Shown: positions 12,272-23,301 of the stretch, piece by piece
Layout: every line of letters starts with the position of its first letter
How positions within the stretch are numbered: position 1 is the stretch's first letter
Assembly (NCBI GenBank): GCA_037576215.1
Contig: JBANDB010000005.1
Span: forward strand, 2,976,001 to 3,040,000
DNA: 64,000 bases
Reading direction: 5' to 3'
From: Armillaria gallica
Taxonomy: Eukaryota; Basidiomycota; Agaricomycetes; Agaricales; Physalacriaceae
Notes under the pieces: generated by a model
The model's database searches: none
Told to the model about the DNA's origin: nothing
The model's input: only the letters and a program-made list of their open reading frames with translations
Position numbers and translations under genes: made by a program

Positions 12272-14031
12272 CACTAAAGTCAGTCATTTCAACATTCTCA
12301 TTATGGGTGATCATGCCCCCAGGACACCCACCTGGAACATGGGAAAGAAAAGGTAACAACTGTATAGGTGACCATCTGTGATGCTGTCACTGCCGACCAA
12401 ACTATGGCTTGGCAACTCGACTCTTGATATCATCAACACAGCCTATGCTTGTCACAGAGGTAAGGAGATTCCTGTCTATCTCATCATGATTCAACTGGCT
12501 CATTCCTTTGCCAGTTCCTTTCATGCAAGCCTTACCATTAGTTCATCACCCATCAAGCCAGCTATGATGAATGCTTGGAGGAGCAATGCTTTCATTGGAC
12601 ACATTGCATTGCATATGAGTTTTGTGACTGGTTTCCTGACTTCAACCCTGTACCCTTGGGCGAGCCATCAGTCCTTGATGTAAGTTGGTGCCATGTTCCT
12701 AGGGAAAAATGTGACTTATGGTTTCATTAACAGTTTATTCACACCAGATTCAGCCTGCAGCTTTCACATTCAGATGCTGCACATTCTCAGCATGTGGCAC
12801 TCAATGCAGCACATTTTGACAGCAAAGAGGTCAAGCCAACTTTTGCTGCTCCTGTTGACGATGGTCCCATGTCACCAGTTCCTGATCCTGTGGTTGTGCC
12901 TGCCACTGCTCCAGCTACAGCGGTACTGCTGAACAACACTGATATTTGGCCATGCCTATGGGGTTTGGGCAAGCCTACTGTCTGGGGAAGTCAAGAGATT
13001 GAGGAAACGTGGGGTGCTTGGCCTAGTGAGAGAATGTGGAGCTGCAGAATGTGGGGTATGTCCTCTGAAAAGGATACTGGTGCTTTCGACCAGGTTGCCC
13101 AGGATTTGTACGATACTCTTGAGAACATTTTATTTGTTGTAATATTCATTGCAAATATATATATTTGTACAACAATAAAATAATGGAGTGAATACCAGGC
13201 TTAGGTTGAATACACTACCCAAGCTGCGTCAATCCTGAATAGGGCTGGTGTTCAAACCCTGCCCAAGAGCAACTGTACAGTACCATCTCAGCCACTCATT
13301 CCCTTGCAAGATGTAAACTCCATTAAAATGTTTTGGGGCTGCTCTGCAGACATACCAGAGTTTAGCAACATTGCAGATGAATTCCTAAATATGCCCAAGG
13401 TTAGGCAACCCTGACAATCTCAATCAGGCAAATTCACTGACATATGTTTATTTCAGACTACCTCTGCAACAACTGCCCCTGCCCATGTGTATTCCACCAA
13501 GCAGAATTGGTTTATTCTCAGAAAGGGTGTGTTCTATAACAGGGCCAAAAAAAGCAGAAACCCTTTAGCCATCAACAAATTTTTGGATGTGTTCTTTATT
13601 GAGTGGTTTGTCCTCTACCCAGAGAAATCCCACCTTATGGGTTTTGATCAGGAGGTGGCTGAACATTGGCACTGTGAGATATTTAAAGTCATTCTGTGTT
13701 TGCCCAGTTGCTAATGTCCATGTGCCAGGATCTGAAGCAGATGCTCCAGTGGTTGTGCTGGGCTCCCAGTGTCAAGAAGAAATCACAAGATCCGTGCATG
13801 GTCCATCAGGAGAATGATGAGGCATGTCTTCAGTGACTGGAGTGCCGGGCTCAAATGGATGTGACAGCGGCAAGCGCGTTGTCATCCAGGCTTGGTCTAG
13901 GCTCAGCCACTGAGGATGTCGAAGAGGACATTGAAGCCACAGAGGACATCAATGCAGCCATACTGTCAGAGGTTGATGAGGATGGCAAAATTGATTTCTT
14001 GATGGGATGGTCCATAGAGCCAATTGATTAG
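12272..14031 (+). pseudogene. KDZ accessory gene 3 (copy A), broken
   Basis: The region is recognised by comparison with element B. The clearest block is at 13487-13670, where AFYNRAK-like residues and FFIEWFVLYPEKSHLMGFDQEVAEHW align with AIFYNKVCNAS and FYIEWFLLHSKDSKLVGLDQ in copy B (20230-20424). The 3' end encodes an acidic tail (EDVEEDIEATEDINAA) stopping at 14029-14031; the B copy also ends acidic. Upstream, several short frames at 12300-13180 are disrupted. The family is not recognised. I searched for the HxD pattern of TET/JBP oxygenases, which are known to accompany KDZ elements in fungi, and did not see it. Confidence 0.45.
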
Positions 14032-14143
14032 TATGTTCCATAGTGTCATTGTCAAAAATGCAGTCATGTTTTGTGGTGTTCATCGCATGCAAGAGGCAAA
14101 GAAAAAACAATATATTGATATCTACAAGTATTTGTCCATAATT

Positions 14144-14465
14144 TTAGCGTGCAAATGATCCAAAATGTCCAGCATGTCCTGAATTGATGCTACCTTCAAG
14201 GGACAACCTATGGCAGTAGCCCATCTGCCCTCCAATTTGTATGTGAAAATCTGGAGGATTGACTGTGAGATGTGTCAGCAACGTTTCCTCCCCTCCAGAC
14301 ATACTGACAAACCTGTTTATGCTGCACAATATCATCCTTCTCTTCCTCCTCACAATAAATCTTATATGGATTTTCTGGCTAGTGTGCAAACCAGGTGGCA
14401 TACATGGTTTCCAACCAGTCATTGAGCTTCTGGTCAATAATTGCTTGCTCAAAGTCGACCACTAG
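14144..14465 (-). pseudogene. KDZ accessory segment 4 (copy A), minus strand
   Basis: The minus strand reads VDFEQAIIDQKLNDWLE, YATWFAH, then an acidic run KIYCEEEEKDDIVQHK. Copy B at 45905-46140 reads DFEWAARE, WLEDILFSCWFAHWPE and MYCDAEEEDDIHECK. Conservation of the WFAH and acidic blocks at the same place and orientation in both elements suggests a real exon or short gene transcribed towards gene 3. Function unknown. Both copies have frame disruptions. Confidence 0.4.
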
Positions 14466-14606
14466 AATCTTCAGCCAACACAGCTGGCAATCAGTGAAGG
14501 GTAGTGCCAGCCAATGATGCAGGGAGAGAAAGAAGGAGACAGGCCTAGATGAGCTATAGTGAGATGTCTGGGAGCTATAAGAGACACCACATATCAAGTC
14601 TCAGCA

Positions 14607-14615
14607 GGCACATTC
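14607..14615. repeat. Left target-site duplication of KDZ B
   Basis: GGCACATTC is repeated exactly at 50430-50438, immediately outside the two inverted ends of element B. Confidence 0.8.
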
Positions 14616-14690
14616 AGGCATAGCTGTAATTATACACCTACAGGCCATGGATAATATCCACAGAGCTTATTTCAGCAGCTGATCCAGCCC
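14616..14690 (+). repeat. Left terminal inverted repeat of KDZ B
   Basis: It contains AGGCATAGCTGTAATTATA and the motif CCATGGATAATATCC at about 14644, followed by a T-rich subterminal stretch similar to that of element A. Confidence 0.75.
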
Positions 14691-15146
14691 AAAAATTGGG
14701 CCCAGCCACTTTTTTAGGAATTTTTTTGCCTTTTTGCCTTCCAAAATAATCAATTTGGCCCCATCACTCGGCACTGTGCCTAGGCACACAAACCCCACAG
14801 CACTAAAATACATTGCCCCATAGCCATGGCACATACCCCAAAAACCACAAGTAATGTTATTTTCCTTCCTATGATATTCTTGAACATGCACATACCTTTT
14901 TCTATTTTCATGCTCCAACTCTGTGGCCATATTTTCCACAGTTATTTTGCAGCTATTTCTTCCCTCCCCAAAAATCACAAGTAATGTCATATTCTTGAAT
15001 ATGTACATACTCTTTTCTATTTCTGTGCTCCAATTCTGTGGCTGTATTTTCCACAGTTCTTATGCAGTTATTTCTTCCCTCAAATTAAAAGGCCATTATG
15101 AATCTATGATCATCAAAAGATTGTTCATTGTGCTACAAAAAATTAC

Positions 15147-17654
15147 TCAAGACTGAGATGCAAGTAGGTTAAGCAACACATGATGACACTCTTCCAGCAC
15201 ACCCTCCCATTCTGTACATAACTCTGACTCATCTCCTACAGCCTTGCCCCACCATGTGAGACATGCCACAGGAGACATGAAACCATTCTGGCCTCGCTTC
15301 ACCAAACTACTCCAATCCCCTCCTAAACCCAGTTGATGCTTGCTTGTCAGAGGACTCTCCACATCACCAATGTTCTGCCATATTGGCTGGAACTACTTCC
15401 ATCACGTCCACCAGTCGTCGGTGAAGTGACACAGACTCTCTGGGGTAACCTCAGGCTTGGTCCATCTATAATTCTTGATCCAAGGCCCAACCTCTATAGG
15501 ACATCCAGTCAGCAGCAATCCATGCTTTGCACCTTTGAGATCCTTGAAGCCTCCCCCACTCTCCCAAACCATCAAACAACCCAAGATATCTTTCCACTGT
15601 GTGCTATGGTCATACCCTTCCAAATATGCCACCAGATCTCCAAACCACTCAGGCCATGTGTTTCTCTCCAACAGAACTGCATTGGCTAGAGTTAGAGGAA
15701 AGGGAGGATCACCACTGTCATTACTGGGAACACTGTTCTTGAGTGCACTCTTCGGAGACGTGTCATCATTGTCATCGCAACCATCCAGTCTCTCCCCATC
15801 CTCCCTATCCATCCTGCCACATTCACCCTGCAGAGCATTGCTGGTGGCAGACAGAATGATGATGTTGCTGCTACCATTCAACATCACCACATCCTCTCCA
15901 TCCATCCTGCATTCCTCCTGTGGAGCGTTGTTTGGATCACCCATCACTAGGATGTCATACAAGTGCCTGGGGACTACATTCACATTTCCTGGTGGCAGTG
16001 CAAAATGCATCATCTCCTGTTGCAATGCCAGATTAAGATTCTCTGGCCACTCTCCACCCATGGCTTCTGAATCTGCAGTGTTATCTTTGGCAGGAATGAC
16101 TGCATTAGCCTTCATTGGGGTGCACTTTCTTCCCTCCACTTTGTCGGCCTTGTCTTCAGGTGTACTTGTGCCTGATGTGTTTGTGACATCCTGCAATGCT
16201 CTTGTCTTGCTCTTCTTTGCCAGACGTGGACTCCCTGTAGATTCTTTTGCCTTCTTTGCTCGCTTCTTCCCCTTCTTCTTCTCCCCTGAGTCAGCATCTT
16301 CCATGACATGTTCCTTCAATATATCTGCTGCTGTTGGTTCTAAATTGGACAGTGTCTCCTCAGGCACTTGAGGGATATCCATAGCTTGCGCTTGCATTTC
16401 TTGAGGTGCTAGAGCAGTATATCAGGACAGTGGTAGGCCAGAAAACCTCACACACACTTACTGAAACAAGTCTTAGCGAATGCCACAAATTTGGCCATCA
16501 CCTCATTATGTGCTTTTCCTCTGCCTGCATTGGACCAATCCTTGGGTCAAGGATCATGATTCCAGCCATAATTTAACCTGCAAGAACATCACCATACATA
16601 TATTTAAAAGTTTGATTACACTCATGAAATTCCATCAATTTGACCTCATTGTGCTGGATGCAGTGCTGCAATGAACAAGGTGACATTGGCAAAGAGGGAC
16701 CTCCCCAATGTTTCCATCCATGGCCAAGCAACAGATCTGATATTTTCCAAAACCCTTTCGTGGTGTGTCAGCCGATACCTAACCTCCAGGAACATATTAC
16801 ACACCTATTGGTCTCCTCCAGTGAAAGAGCTGATGTTGGAATAACTTTCTCGGCCATTCCAGCTGCTTTTCCTCCCTCCTCACTTGCTGCCTCATCCAAG
16901 CCTCCCCTGACTGCTTGATCTCTGCCACCTTTCATGCCACCCTGTGCCCATTGTGTCTCAGTCTTTTCCATGGCAGCCTGCTCCTCAAACAGCTGCCAAA
17001 CATCGGCTTCCAAATCATGGAAATAAGACAATGTCCATCGATTACATGCTGCTATCCACTGGTTTGTGGGAAGACCACTGCTTCTAAACCACTCCAAGAA
17101 ATCCTCTGTGATTGCACTGTTAAAACAAGCCTTCAACCACAACTGAGCTGCTGTTCTCATGTGCAGATGCATTGCATGTACCTCTTGAGCTGCGGAACCA
17201 GTGACTTTGGTGAGAAGATTTACAAGAGGAAAATTGGGCTTCAACGTCTCGACATTATTGAAGGCAGCAATACACTTTTCCCACCATCACAGGAGGACCT
17301 GGATTTGAATATATTAGTAATTGAAAATAAAAGACCCTGAATTTTGCACACCCCTCTCATTTGTGCTGCATGGTCAGCCTTGTATTGCTCCTCCTCTGGC
17401 ATTAAAATCTCATTTGGGTTATGCTGAGGAAGTTGAGGTTTCTGCTTGAATGACAGTGAGTGGTGGTACTTGTCATAGCACTGTGGGAGCTGGCGTTTGA
17501 CATATTCTTCCCTGAAAGACTTCCCTTTGTGCCACTCCTTACAGAAGCCCAGTATGTGATCCTCCATCCAGACCAAGCATGAACCCTGAGCCCAATAATG
17601 GTAGACATCGAAGACTCTGATCAAGCAAATGCTGAGAACATCAGCCCTGCACAT
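15147..17654 (-). pseudogene. KDZ accessory gene 1 (copy B), broken
   Basis: The minus strand encodes, in order, RVFDVYHYWAQGS with YHHSLSFKQKPQLPQHNPNE (about 17640-17350); a block with LWLKACFNSAITEDFLEW (17240-16770); a basic Lys-rich stretch (KKKGKKRAKKAK, about 16290, possible nuclear localisation signal); FALPPGNVNVVPRHLY; and the C-terminal module WPEWFGDLVAYLEGY, WIKNYRW, DDWWT, then RGQNGF and ACLTWWGK. This matches copies A and C. The frame is intact over 332 codons (15402-16397), then a TGA follows DDWWT. Introns probably separate the other blocks. The conserved WW, WR and LAWWG residues argue for selection on the protein before decay. Function unknown. Confidence 0.6.
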
Positions 17655-18353
17655 GTACCCATAAGGAAAACATTACTTACTTTACTGGTTTTGGTTGTCC
17701 AGGCATAATTCAGATAAGGAGAAAATAAGTCATGCCTCAGAGACATGTCTGAGTTGTGCTTGGACATACGTACACTAGGTCTCAAAGCTTCCAGAACCCA
17801 AACCAGGCAAATTAAACTTAGAATGACTACTATACAGCTATCCACAGACTTAGCTGAACATTTCACACTGGTGGCTGTGCCAGCAACTCTTTCGATCTGG
17901 TCTGAGGCCTGCATCCAGGCCAACTTGGTGATGACAAGCAAGGCTTATGTTCATCCTCTTACTCCCTTCCTCACTTCCAGATGGGCCAGCATACTCTTTC
18001 AAGCATCTACAAATGCACTATCTCGAAGATCTCACCAGTACAAACAGCAGAAACTGTTAAAATGTCAATATGAATTATTATCATAATAAAGTCAGTAGAT
18101 GGCCTTGATCATCCAATCCTATTGATATCTAACTTGCTATCCCTGATCACAGCTGCATCTCTTTACCTCTCACCCTCACAGCTCTTCCTCCTCATGATGT
18201 GTCTCCAGGCATACCCAAGTGACATCTAGTGAGCTCTTTGCCAATATTTCTTTTTTTCTTCTCACTAGGAATACAGTACTCGCCAACCGAACCATTTCGA
18301 TTAGCAGAATTGATGCTCAGACCACTGGCCCAGAGTCCATCCCTCTCTTGCAT

Positions 18354-19143
18354 ATGAACACCCATGCTCAGCCACCATCGTTGTCCTCTCCACCACTCTC
18401 TCCTCATCATGGTCGTGGCCAACCACCGAAATACAAAACCGATAAGGAACGTGCTGCCACACATGCTGCCAATCAGCAGGCATATTACAACTGGTAATCC
18501 TTTCCCACCACTTCATTTCCAGGACTAACCCTTCCACCATTCAGAAACCAGGCCAAGGTCTGCCATTGCATTTGCCACCACTATCATGAAGACCATGCCA
18601 AGGCGCATACATATACCTAGTGCAAGATGCGCACCAAGCCTAAGCATTTGCATAACAAGGATGGGGACAAACCTGCATCAAGGTAGGGCTGTTTGCCATG
18701 GTTTTCTTACTACTACACTAATCCTTTTTGAACCCAATCCCAGGCATTGCACGCAGAAGCACCAAGATATGGAGCGGGACACAGACTTTCATGCTCAGGA
18801 CATCATGACCCACCTGGATAAACTCAAGACTGGTCTCACTACAGTGCTGTTCCTCACTGGAGTCTATGCTCACACCATCAGTGATTCCTCCTCACAGCCA
18901 GCCATTTACATCAGCAATGTCTTAGGAGGCTTCAATTGCCTGGAACGAGAGGTGAGCTGACAAATAGACCAGTATTACAAGAATGAAGGGTGCTCGGACA
19001 GGTGGCAGACATTGGATTGCATTCAGAAGGCTGTACAGGAAAATGTAGCACTGTTGGAAGATCTCCTATGCTCAGCAATGTTGGGGCAAGATGAACTGTG
19101 TTCAGCATGGGTACAAGGAATGCTCTCATATATGCATTTGTAA
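18354..19143 (+). pseudogene. KDZ accessory gene 2 (copy B)
   Basis: The N-terminal exon encodes a Pro/His-rich start, GRGQPPKYKT (AT-hook-like) and ATHAANQQAYYNW, ending at a GTAATC donor. After a gap with one stop, an exon from about 18745 encodes KHQDMERDTDFHAQDIMTHL and, to the TAA at 19141, WQTLDCIQKA and NVALLEDLLCSAMLGQDELC. The two ends align with copy A over their whole length, including the final MLSYMHL against LMYLKI. An in-frame TGA lies near 18960. Its partner and role are unknown; a DNA-binding accessory factor is only an inference from the basic motif. Confidence 0.5.
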
Positions 19144-19179
19144 ATAATAACAATATTTTTTTGCATTTTTCAATCTTGA

Positions 19180-20424
19180 GTGACTTTTGTCACAGCTGTG
19201 ATACAGTGTGACCATGGGCAATGCCAAATCTTGGTCCTACCTTTCTCCATCCATTGCTCCCACAAATTTGATCACAACAGATGGCAAACATTGCTGAGAG
19301 GGCTCAGGTATGTCATCTTCTTATCTGTATCACCCCTGATTGTCAGATTGACTCTGCCAGTGCCCACAACATTGGTGGTTCTTGCACCACCTGGAGATGT
19401 TCCTGGATATTCCCTTGGATGAACATGATACCTGGACTGTGTCCCATGTTGGACCCTTCCTTCTGAATTTCCCTGAACTTGCATTGCAATGGAATTCAAA
19501 TGAGGAATTGGCCTTGGTAAGTTCCTTATACATACAATATGGAGATACTATTCTAATATTTTACAGTTCTTGCACAGTCATTTTGATGAATTGGCACAAG
19601 AGGAGCAGGTGCAGCTCAGCAGACTGGGCAAACAAGTCGAATGGATCTGGCCAACTCATCTATTTTGGGGTCCTGATCCGAACAATGAAGGATGATAGGC
19701 TGTTGAGACAGATGACAGGGATGCCTGGAGCAGTGGCAGGTGGGGATGGGGAAATTCAAACTGAGGCAGAGATGCTGAGGACAACCAGCATAGCACTTGG
19801 CCTAGCAGCGAGAACTGGGGCCAAGGTGAGGGTGAGGTGGGCAGGGATGCTGCTGGAACAGAGGCTGGAATACTGGGTACTTTCGTGGAGGATTTGAAAA
19901 ATGCACTCTCAGATGCATTGTAAATTGTCTCTCTGTCTATGTACATTCTCAATTTTATCCATGGAGATGGACATCTAGGGTTATCTCTCCCAATTTATTT
20001 TCATTCGACCCAATCTAATCTCACCTAACAAGCCACCATGTAACGTAATGCCTTCTCTTACAACTGTACAGTTTCATGGGTATTCCCACCCACAGATTAC
20101 ATCTCGGGCACAATAATTTTCCTATAAATTTCAAAACATTGATATCAAACATGATAAAAGGCATGATGAAAGTGAGTGCCTATCACTTCCCTATCTCTGA
20201 GAACTCATGTTCAATTGCAAGATTAGATCGAGGCTGCCTACACTCCTGAGCAACACCAGCAGCTCCACAGAAAGGCCATATTTTACAACAAAGTGTGCAA
20301 TGCCAGCCAAGCCACCAAGGCTGATTGGTTGGAGAAGTTCTACATTGAGTGGTTCCTCCTGCATTCCAAGGATTCCAAGCTGGTGGGATTAGACCAGGAG
20401 GCAGCTGAGTGGGCACACAAGAAG
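19180..20424 (+). pseudogene. KDZ accessory gene 3 (copy B), 5' part
   Basis: A probable exon near 19390-19515 encodes DIPLDEHDTWTVSHVGPF, followed by an intron of about 50 bp (GTAAGT to ACAG, around 19518-19566) and an exon with FDELAQEEQVQLSRLGKQ and WIWPTHLFWGPDPNN. A further exon at 20230-20424 carries AIFYNKVCNAS and FYIEWFLLHSKDSKLVGLDQ, the block shared with copy A, and ends at a GTATGT donor. The hAT at 20516-26468 then interrupts the gene, probably within an intron. The 3' part continues at 26469. The family is not recognised. Confidence 0.45.
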
Positions 20425-20689
20425 GTATGTGCCATATCCCACAATCTACACAGTAGATACTGACACTACACCAGGATTTGGTGAAGATGTTGTGGTAAAG
20501 ACTCGCATGGTTCCCTACTCGGGTGCACCCACACCCATCCTGCTGGGTCTTGTCAGCTCAATTATAGTACCCATGACCCCCACCCACACCTGGGTGCTGC
20601 AGGACCCGGGTCCTACGGGTACAGGTGATGGGTATTCCATGGGTCTTTGCAGGTATGCATTCAAAATTCAGTGGTGAATATATAATTTA

Positions 20690-23200
20690 CAACTATAGTA
20701 ATGATAGATGATCCCAATGATGTTATCCAAAAGTAAATGTGATATATGCTACAAAAAATTGATGGAAGGTTAAAATATGCAAGAGCAACATTCAAAACTA
20801 AATATCTACAAAGGGACAGCGAATTGTTGATGTTAATCATCCCTGCCATGCACTCGTGAGTCGTTCAACCTGTGTCCATTTTGCTTTCCATGGTGTCATG
20901 TCTTTTTGAGCTCCTCAAATTCTCCCAACATCACTCCACTCGCTCTCATACCCTCACCGTCAACGCCAGCACCTTCTTCTGCCTTTCTCGCCACCTTTGC
21001 ACCAATTGATACTGCGTGAACCTTGCAGCAGACTGAGCTGAGATGGAGGGGTACAGAGAAACAGTGTGCAACTTGAAGGTATGCATGCGAGGAAGCCATA
21101 AAGGAGAATGATGAGGTACCAAGTCAGAAATCCATGCTCATACAATAGTGTCATCAGAGGTATGACCAGGATATTGACCGTGACTTGTATCTGGACCTCC
21201 AGTGAGGGTGCTTGTTGATCTCTTGGTGTTCTTGATGTGGGTTTCACATGGGCATGCCATGCTAGTCAAACATATTTAAGTCCACAGTCAGATAAGAGCC
21301 GTGTTTTGAACTCTCACCTGGATGAGGCTATCATACACGAACAGCTCATATAGGAGGTATGAACATGGATAACAAGCTTGATGCATGTTCATGGGTGCAA
21401 CACAAGTCCAAACTTGTTAATTGAGGGCCCCACGCTGGTGACAATAGGTTGACTACGAGAATGAAGTGGGAGACAATGTCAATGCTATCATTGGTGCTCG
21501 GTGCTCCACAGCCTTAACCAGCCCTCTACCCTAACCCTTTGTTGTTCTCAAACTCTCCCCAACCCCTCTCGTCATCGCCATTCCAGTCGTCCTCGTCCTT
21601 GTCGTCACTATCATTGGTATTGCATTCCTAGCACCCTTGCACCCCGAGATGGGGTTCGATATCAAATCCCTATCAATATCTAATGTTCCCAAGTCCTACA
21701 GTTGCATGCTCGGCGCGATTGAGGCCAATGTGCGTGTGGGAGAGATGGTATGTTTCGTGGCAGGGCATTGTGGGCATATCAGAGCCATAGTGGGCAAGTA
21801 TTGGTCAGGTCGTTAATGGCCAGTGTGGTGGTGGTATCAGGCTGTGTAGATGGGTAATCTACCTTGTGCGAGGTAGAGAATGGGTGACATCAAAAGGTGA
21901 GGGTGTAGAGATGAAGGATGCTGCATTCTGTTATGGCTGTAGAAGGTACTCGCATGGACTAGCAGGATGGCAAGTCAGCAGGAGGCATCATATGTACTGG
22001 CAGAAGGGATGGCTGTGGATGTCATCCTAGTCAACAGTTGGTGCAAAGGGTCGCTGTTTGGGAGTTGTATATGGTGTAGCCTCGCGTGAGGGCTGGCCAG
22101 TCCACTGCAGACCTCGGAGGGTAATCAATCTTCATGCTGGCAAATCATGCCTGGCCACAGTTGAGGATATGCTGAAGATGGATATATTCCATGTATTGAG
22201 CATTCTTCTGAAAGATGAGGATGGGTTAAGGTGGTGTATAACGAAAAGAAATATGCACACAATTCATACTCTTGCTCTTCAATTTTGTGACCTCCTGCTC
22301 CACAGCTGTGAGCCTTTTCAGCACACTGGCCAGCTTCACCTCGAATACAGCTGAACAATCGACAGGAGCGATTGCATCATTGTGGCTAGCATTGAGTTGG
22401 TACTGGAGAGGTGTATCACTGGGAGCAGGAATGAAGATGTTGATCACTCTGAATTGCATATCCAGCAGCAATTGATGCCGAGTGAGCTGTCGTCCTGCGA
22501 GGTGGATACTGATATCGACAAGACCCTCACAGGTATTGGCCTGGGTGATGACGGACAAGAACAGAGAAGTAGATGCTTAAAAAGGGAAGAGGTGATACGA
22601 ATGGAACAGATTTGGATGGATACTTATGGCATGGCAGTTTCTATCCTGACTTTGACATGTCCACTCATTCTTCCCTCCTTATCCTGGCTTTGACCTGCAT
22701 GGGTCAGGCTATCTGCTTGACATTTTGTTGGCAGATATTATCTGATTCTATCATTACCTTCTATGGTATGCTAAACCTATGGCATGTCCATCATTGTTGA
22801 CATCAACGAGATCATCAAGGAGGCCTCGATGATGGATGACAAGGATCTACAGGCTGGTAGTTCTTGGATTATCCATTGGCAATGTCTAGGCCGACAATAA
22901 CTTGGGGAGTGATAGGAGCACCAGCTGTATAAGTACGTTTTGCATGTTATGTCTACATCTATTTGCGCAATATTATGAGGGTCAACGTCTCATCAAGACC
23001 TTTGGTCCTAGGCTTATCCTCCTCAAATGTCCTACTGTAACAATGGCAAAGCAGTGATCTATTGTTGAGGATCAGATCATGCAGTTGGCTTGCTTGCCAG
23101 GTATGTTCAGAGAATTTTGATGTCATTACCACAGACTCAAATTATCTAGCTTTAGCTTTCAGGCAAATTTTCCTGGTGTTGTGCATTGTCCTTGAAGAGC
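20690..23200. other. Non-transposase interior of the hAT element
   Basis: About 2.5 kb between the left hAT end and the transposase promoter has no frame I can assign. The best candidate is 22226-22558 on the minus strand, a 110-codon frame with a helical stretch (VKLASVLKRLTAVEQEVTKL) that could form a coiled coil. It may be a captured host gene fragment, a relic of another insertion, or chance. No second copy exists in the window for comparison. Confidence 0.3.
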
Positions 23201-23259
23201 CTTTGTATCTATAGGTGCACCCAAATATGGCAGCTGGGTGGCACCCACTAACTCGTTCT

Positions 23260-23266
23260 TATAAAG
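23260..23266 (+). promoter_or_regulatory. TATA box of the hAT transposase
   Basis: TATAAAG lies 36 bp upstream of the transposase ATG at 23302, with a pyrimidine-rich stretch (TTGTCTTCCTGCATTCTCAC) between them, as in many fungal core promoters with very short leaders. Confidence 0.45.
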
Positions 23267-23301
23267 ACCCACGTGCTCCCTTGTCTTCCTGCATTCTCAC
23301 T

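Noticed and set aside
15475..16371. 298-codon plus-strand ORF
   Set aside because: It is the complement of the conserved minus-strand accessory gene 1, whose residues match the copies in A and C; the plus-strand reading matches nothing.
12272..20424. TET/JBP dioxygenase among KDZ accessory genes
   Set aside because: Expected from the known KDZ association, but no HxD ... H ... R pattern could be followed in any frame of genes 2, 3 or segment 4.
20690..21247. Minus-strand frames 20896-21247 with hydrophobic residues as a membrane protein gene
   Set aside because: No start context, introns or homologous copy support it, and two overlapping frames compete. Treated as unassigned interior of the hAT.
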